From the NCBI GenBank assembly GCA_023260695.1, contig JALQUR010000710.1:1-45719 (forward strand): 45,719 nt of DNA, read 5' to 3'. This DNA is from Planctomycetaceae bacterium (GTDB lineage Bacteria > Planctomycetota > Planctomycetia > Planctomycetales > Planctomycetaceae). A model generated the notes under the pieces. The model did no database searches. It saw only the letters and a list, made by a program, of their open reading frames with translations, and was not told the origin of the DNA. Shown piece after piece: positions 42,713 through 45,719 of this stretch. Positions within the stretch are counted from its first letter, which is position 1. Each line of letters starts with the position of its first letter. The position numbers and the translations under genes were made by a program.

Positions 42713-43972
42713 ATGCCGACGGAATTTGCTTCTCTCAGGCAGCGCACCGGTCTGTCGCTGCAGGAACTCGCTACCCCCCTCGGGATCTCACCGCGGACGC
42801 TGCGGCGGTACGAATCGGGCGACAGTACTCCCCGACCACCGGTACTGGAACTGCTGCGAACTCTGGCACGGACTGCTCCAGTTCGACCAGGGCGACATAC
42901 CTTCCGCATGATTGATCTGTTCGCAGGCATCGGAGGACTGCGGAGGGGGTTCGAAAGTATTGGCGGGCACTGTGTCTTCACCAGCGAATGGAACAAGATG
43001 GCTCAGCGCACCTACGCAGCCAACTTCCAGGACAAGGACGACCATCAGTTTGCCGGCGACATTACTTCCGTCGACGTCGCAGATATTCCGGCATTCGATG
43101 TGCTGCTGGCAGGGTTTCCCTGCCAGCCGTTTTCGATCGCTGGTGTCAGCAAGAAGAATTCACTCGGCCGCAGTCACGGTTTTAAATGCGAGGCCCAGGG
43201 AACCCTCTTCTTTGATGTGGCGCGAATCCTCGAACACCACCGGCCGGCGGCGTTCCTGCTGGAGAATGTGAAGAATCTGGTCAGCCACGATCGCGGCAAT
43301 ACATTTCGCGTCATTCATCGCACGCTCACGGAAGAACTTGGCTACACCAACCTGCACTGGAAGGTCATTGACGCAAAGTCCTTTGTTCCGCAGCACCGGG
43401 AACGCATCTTCATTGTCGGCTTTCGCGATCAGAACGATTTCAGTTTTGACGACATGCTGATCCCTGATGTCAAGGCCGGCCCGCGACTGCACACCATCCT
43501 GCACGCTGAAGACGGTTCAGAACAACCGGAGGGACACTTCACCGCAGGCCCCCTGGCCGCGGTCAGCGAGCGTTACACATTGTCCGACAAACTCTGGAAA
43601 TACCTGCAGGACTATGCAGAGAAGCACCGTCGCAGGGGAAACGGCTTTGGTTTCGGACTGGTGAACGGGGACGACGTCGCTCGCACACTGTCCGCACGCT
43701 ATCACAAGGACGGCTCTGAAATCCTGATTCAGCGACCGCAGGGAAATCCACGACGACTGACGCCGCGAGAATGTGCCCGCCTGATGGGATTTGACCGACC
43801 GGGGCAACCACCATTTCGCATCCCCGTTTCCGACACTCAGGCCTACCGACAGTTCGGCAACGCAGTTGTGGTGGACGTTGTGGAAGCAGTCGCTCGGCAA
43901 ATGCAACCGTGGCTCCCCGTCAATGACCAGTCCAGCCTGCAGCGGGAACTGCAGTTTCGTGGAGTACTCTGA
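42713..43972 (+). CDS. dcm: Dcm-type DNA cytosine-5 methyltransferase with N-terminal HTH
   Basis: A 419-residue C5 methyltransferase. Residues 5-45 are an XRE-type HTH ([27 protein letters not shown]). The catalytic domain has motif [16 protein letters not shown], motif IV GFPCQPF with Cys137, motif VI ENV at 184-186, motif VIII QHRER at 227-231, and FGNAVVV at the end. The recognition region reads [12 protein letters not shown] and [16 protein letters not shown], very like E. coli Dcm and M.EcoRII, so CCWGG is the predicted target. No restriction enzyme or vsr gene adjoins it, so it looks solitary. The HTH and the upstream palindrome suggest autoregulation. Confidence 0.93.
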   Translation: MPTEFASLRQRTGLSLQELATPLGISPRTLRRYESGDSTPRPPVLELLRTLARTAPVRPGRHTFRMIDLFAGIGGLRRGFESIGGHCVFTSEWNKMAQRTYAANFQDKDDHQFAGDITSVDVADIPAFDVLLAGFPCQPFSIAGVSKKNSLGRSHGFKCEAQGTLFFDVARILEHHRPAAFLLENVKNLVSHDRGNTFRVIHRTLTEELGYTNLHWKVIDAKSFVPQHRERIFIVGFRDQNDFSFDDMLIPDVKAGPRLHTILHAEDGSEQPEGHFTAGPLAAVSERYTLSDKLWKYLQDYAEKHRRRGNGFGFGLVNGDDVARTLSARYHKDGSEILIQRPQGNPRRLTPRECARLMGFDRPGQPPFRIPVSDTQAYRQFGNAVVVDVVEAVARQMQPWLPVNDQSSLQRELQFRGVL

Positions 43973-43992
43973 TCAGGCGTCCTGAACACGGA

Positions 43993-44448
43993 TCACTCAG
44001 AACTGCGTCGGTTGTCGACATCTGCTGAGTGGTTGCTTGCAGCAGCATCCGTCACATAGGGGTTAGCAGGATCAACTGAGCCAGTCATGCCGCCTTGATG
44101 CTGCCGGCGTTGAACACGACCTGGCGTCCAGTTAAGCAGTCCGCCGAAGATTCGACCGCAGACAAACACGATCACACAGAACACTGTGCCCGGAATCCAG
44201 CCCATGAACAGGGCACCTGCGGGCATGGAATCAGCAAACGCTGCCTTTGGTGGATTCGGAACTGACTGCCACGCGCGATAGCCCAGATCTGCACCAAGAA
44301 ACAGGCTGAACCAGAAGATCCCGATTGCCGCCGAAAGAATCGCAACGGCTTTAAGCCCGCGGCGACCTGCAGCAATCAGCGACACAACCGTCGCCAGCAG
44401 GCACCCGCCGCCGAAGATCGTTCGAAAGTAGAGGTCAAAGGGCGTCAT
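43993..44448 (-). CDS. Small membrane protein, paralogue A
   Basis: A 151-residue protein with about four hydrophobic segments (IFGGGCLLATVVSLIAAG, AVAILSAAIGIFWFSLFLGA, FADSMPAGALFMGWIPGTVFCVIVFVCGRIFGG) and a soluble tail ending in DPANPYVTDAAA. It starts MTPFDLYFRTIFG and is clearly related to the next upstream gene (MTPFDESFRPIFG). I chose ATG 44448 because that alignment begins exactly there; the longer frame to 44529 is not shared. No known family is recognised. It is convergent with the methyltransferase gene, 20 bases apart. Confidence 0.75.
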   Translation of the reverse strand: MTPFDLYFRTIFGGGCLLATVVSLIAAGRRGLKAVAILSAAIGIFWFSLFLGADLGYRAWQSVPNPPKAAFADSMPAGALFMGWIPGTVFCVIVFVCGRIFGGLLNWTPGRVQRRQHQGGMTGSVDPANPYVTDAAASNHSADVDNRRSSE

Positions 44449-44626
44449 GGAATCAGGCTTCACGAACACTAACGACAGGCCTGCGGACACCAGCATCCAT
44501 GAAACGCGACAGCCCGCACCTGAGCACAAGATACGCGCTGGATGCGATTGACATCCAGCGGCCTCCGCTGCCTGAACTCAGCCTCTGACACAAATTCCGC
44601 GATTGCACTTCCCCGCAGGCAGACTT

Positions 44627-45034
44627 TCAGTCGTCGAACTCCATCGATGGCAAAAAGTACGGATTGGCCGAACCAAACGACGATGCCGCCCTCGGCCGCC
44701 GCCAGTTTTCCTGCCGTCCTGTCAGCCGCAGCACGATTCGCCCCAGCAGATAAATGACACCGCTGAATGCAGCACCCGGAAGCCATCCCAGCAGCATCAC
44801 CACAGCCACCATTGTATCCGCAAATGCCTGCGGTGGCGGTTCGCTGATCGACTGCCAGGCAGCGTAGCCCTGATCCAGCCCCAGAAACAGGCCGCCCCAG
44901 AACACACCACCTGCCAGTGCCAGCAACAGGATCCTCATCACATCACGGCGACCGGCAGCAGTCATTGCGAGCAGAAATGCAAGGCCACAGGCTGTTCCGA
45001 AAATCGGACGAAAGGACTCGTCAAATGGCGTCAT
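44627..45034 (-). CDS. Small membrane protein, paralogue B
   Basis: A 135-residue membrane protein that matches paralogue A along its whole length: MTPFD..FR.IFG, AAGRR, ..FW..LFLG.D.GY.AWQS, PP.AFADTM, GW.PG..F and the SANPY motif near the end. Four hydrophobic segments are visible (LAFLLAMTAAG, ILLLALAGGVFWGGLFLG, VAVVMLLGWLPGAAFSGVIYLLG). The two genes are adjacent and co-oriented, so they arose by tandem duplication. Function is unknown; nothing catalytic is apparent. Confidence 0.8.
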   Translation of the reverse strand: MTPFDESFRPIFGTACGLAFLLAMTAAGRRDVMRILLLALAGGVFWGGLFLGLDQGYAAWQSISEPPPQAFADTMVAVVMLLGWLPGAAFSGVIYLLGRIVLRLTGRQENWRRPRAASSFGSANPYFLPSMEFDD

Positions 45035-45277
45035 CTCTTACCCTCATTGGTTGGAATTCACGTTGTGTTCTGCCACCACAAGTTACTGCAGCAGCACCTG
45101 GCCGGGCCGCGCAACCCGCCCCCCCAGCCACTGTGTCACCGGCACGTTCCCTCATGCCCCCGGGAACGTTATATTCCATTGCTGGTCTGCAGAATCTGCT
45201 GACCGACAATCTGCGTCAAAACCGATCCGCAATCAGCACTTCAATTTGCGACAGAACCAGACAGCCTGAGGCAACTG
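45035..45277. other. Intergenic region before the third sulfatase
   Basis: About 240 bases with no gene. It must contain the divergent promoters of the small membrane protein and the sulfatase. No clear operator was seen. Confidence 0.4.
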
Positions 45278-45719
45278 ATGACTCTTCTTTCACCACAGCC
45301 ATGGCGAAGCCGATTCCTCTGCTTTGCTGTGCTGCATGCCATTGTGTTGCTCGCGGACGTTACGCAGGCTGATGCACAGTCCCGGCAACGACCAAATATT
45401 CTCTGGATCGTGGCGGAGAACTTCTCCAACGACTTCGGCTGTTATGGACAGCAGAACGTCGCCACTCCGAATATCGATGCACTTGCTGAAGCAGGCGTTC
45501 GCTATACCAACGCCTTTTCAACCTCGCCCGTTTGTGCCCCCAGCCGCTCCTGTTTCATGCTGGGGATGTACCAGACCACAACCGGGACGCATCACATGCG
45601 TTCTCACCGAGACGACGATTTTCGTCTGCCGGAAGGAATCCGCCCCTTAACTCATCGTCTTCGCGACGCGGGCTACTTTACTGCCAATCTCACGCACATC
45701 GGGGAGGAGCAGATTGGGA
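45278..45719 (+). CDS. Secreted sulfatase, 3' part outside the window
   Basis: The first 147 residues of a type I sulfatase run off the end of the window. A signal peptide (FLCFAVLHAIVLLADVTQADAQ) is followed by RPNILWIVAENFSNDFGCYG, TPNIDALAEAGVRYTNAF and SPVCAPSRSCFMLGMYQT, where Cys86 is the residue converted to formylglycine. The first metal-binding pair reads Glu-Asn, where most sulfatases have Asp-Asp; planctomycete relatives with Glu-Asp (EDISPDLGCYG-like) exist, so this may be a subfamily feature. It is the third sulfatase of the window and unrelated in position to the other two. Confidence 0.9.
   Translation, partial: MTLLSPQPWRSRFLCFAVLHAIVLLADVTQADAQSRQRPNILWIVAENFSNDFGCYGQQNVATPNIDALAEAGVRYTNAFSTSPVCAPSRSCFMLGMYQTTTGTHHMRSHRDDDFRLPEGIRPLTHRLRDAGYFTANLTHIGEEQIG

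Noticed and set aside
42463-42915. 150-codon plus-strand frame before and over the methyltransferase start
   Set aside because: It overlaps the methyltransferase HTH in another frame and has a low-complexity, Pro/Arg/Ser-rich translation typical of shadow frames.

Overview
The window looks like chromosomal DNA of a marine-type planctomycete (phylum Planctomycetota). The reasons are the density of secreted sulfatases with formylglycine motifs, the PQQ-like beta-propeller lipoprotein-type genes, the remnant of a DUF1501 gene, the methanopterin-type C1 gene mfnB, the DUF4953-type metalloprotease, the ABC-permease/CPBP-protease fusion and the many sulfotransferase and epimerase genes. No tRNA, rRNA, CRISPR array, phage or complete insertion sequence was seen.

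Layout. 1-3100: a 5'-truncated dehydroquinate-synthase-like gene behind an AT-rich edge, a Lys-rich/acidic nucleoid-type protein with its terminator, mfnB, and a TPR protein. 3360-4671: five ParB-binding parS palindromes, four of them in a non-coding stretch and one inside a membrane glycosyltransferase gene. This marks a probable centromere and suggests that oriC is not far away. 5900-10320: a co-directional metabolic block (phytanoyl-CoA dioxygenase-like, purC, ilvD-type dehydratase, nth). 10320-15580: a decayed DUF1501 gene, two translationally coupled sulfatases and a divergent secreted esterase. 15800-17980: a sigma-54-type regulator with an altered GAFTGA loop and a convergent zinc-ribbon protein. 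18060-25120: two PQQ-propeller proteins flanking feoA-feoB and a small Ser/Thr kinase, with a Fur-type palindrome in front of feoA. 25370-29650: an ABC exporter pair whose permease is fused to a CPBP protease, a transposase-derived HTH protein and a degenerate receiver protein. 29730-33500: a large secreted zinc metalloprotease with its terminator, then two non-coding minisatellite arrays.

33500-42400 is a long minus-strand cluster: unknown Rossmann/Toprim-like protein, alkaline-phosphatase-superfamily enzyme, SQD1-like epimerase with an extra Cys-rich head, thioredoxin-sulfotransferase fusion, CapD/PseB-type dehydratase, Wzx-type flippase, amidohydrolase and membrane protein. I read it as a sulfated or sulfonated glycan/glycolipid assembly and export locus. 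It is the best candidate here for an undescribed pathway. 42660-45719: a solitary Dcm-type cytosine methyltransferase with its own HTH domain and a 15-bp inverted repeat directly upstream (likely autoregulation), two tandem paralogous membrane proteins, and the start of a third sulfatase that runs off the window.

All functions are read by eye from motifs. No database or alignment was run.
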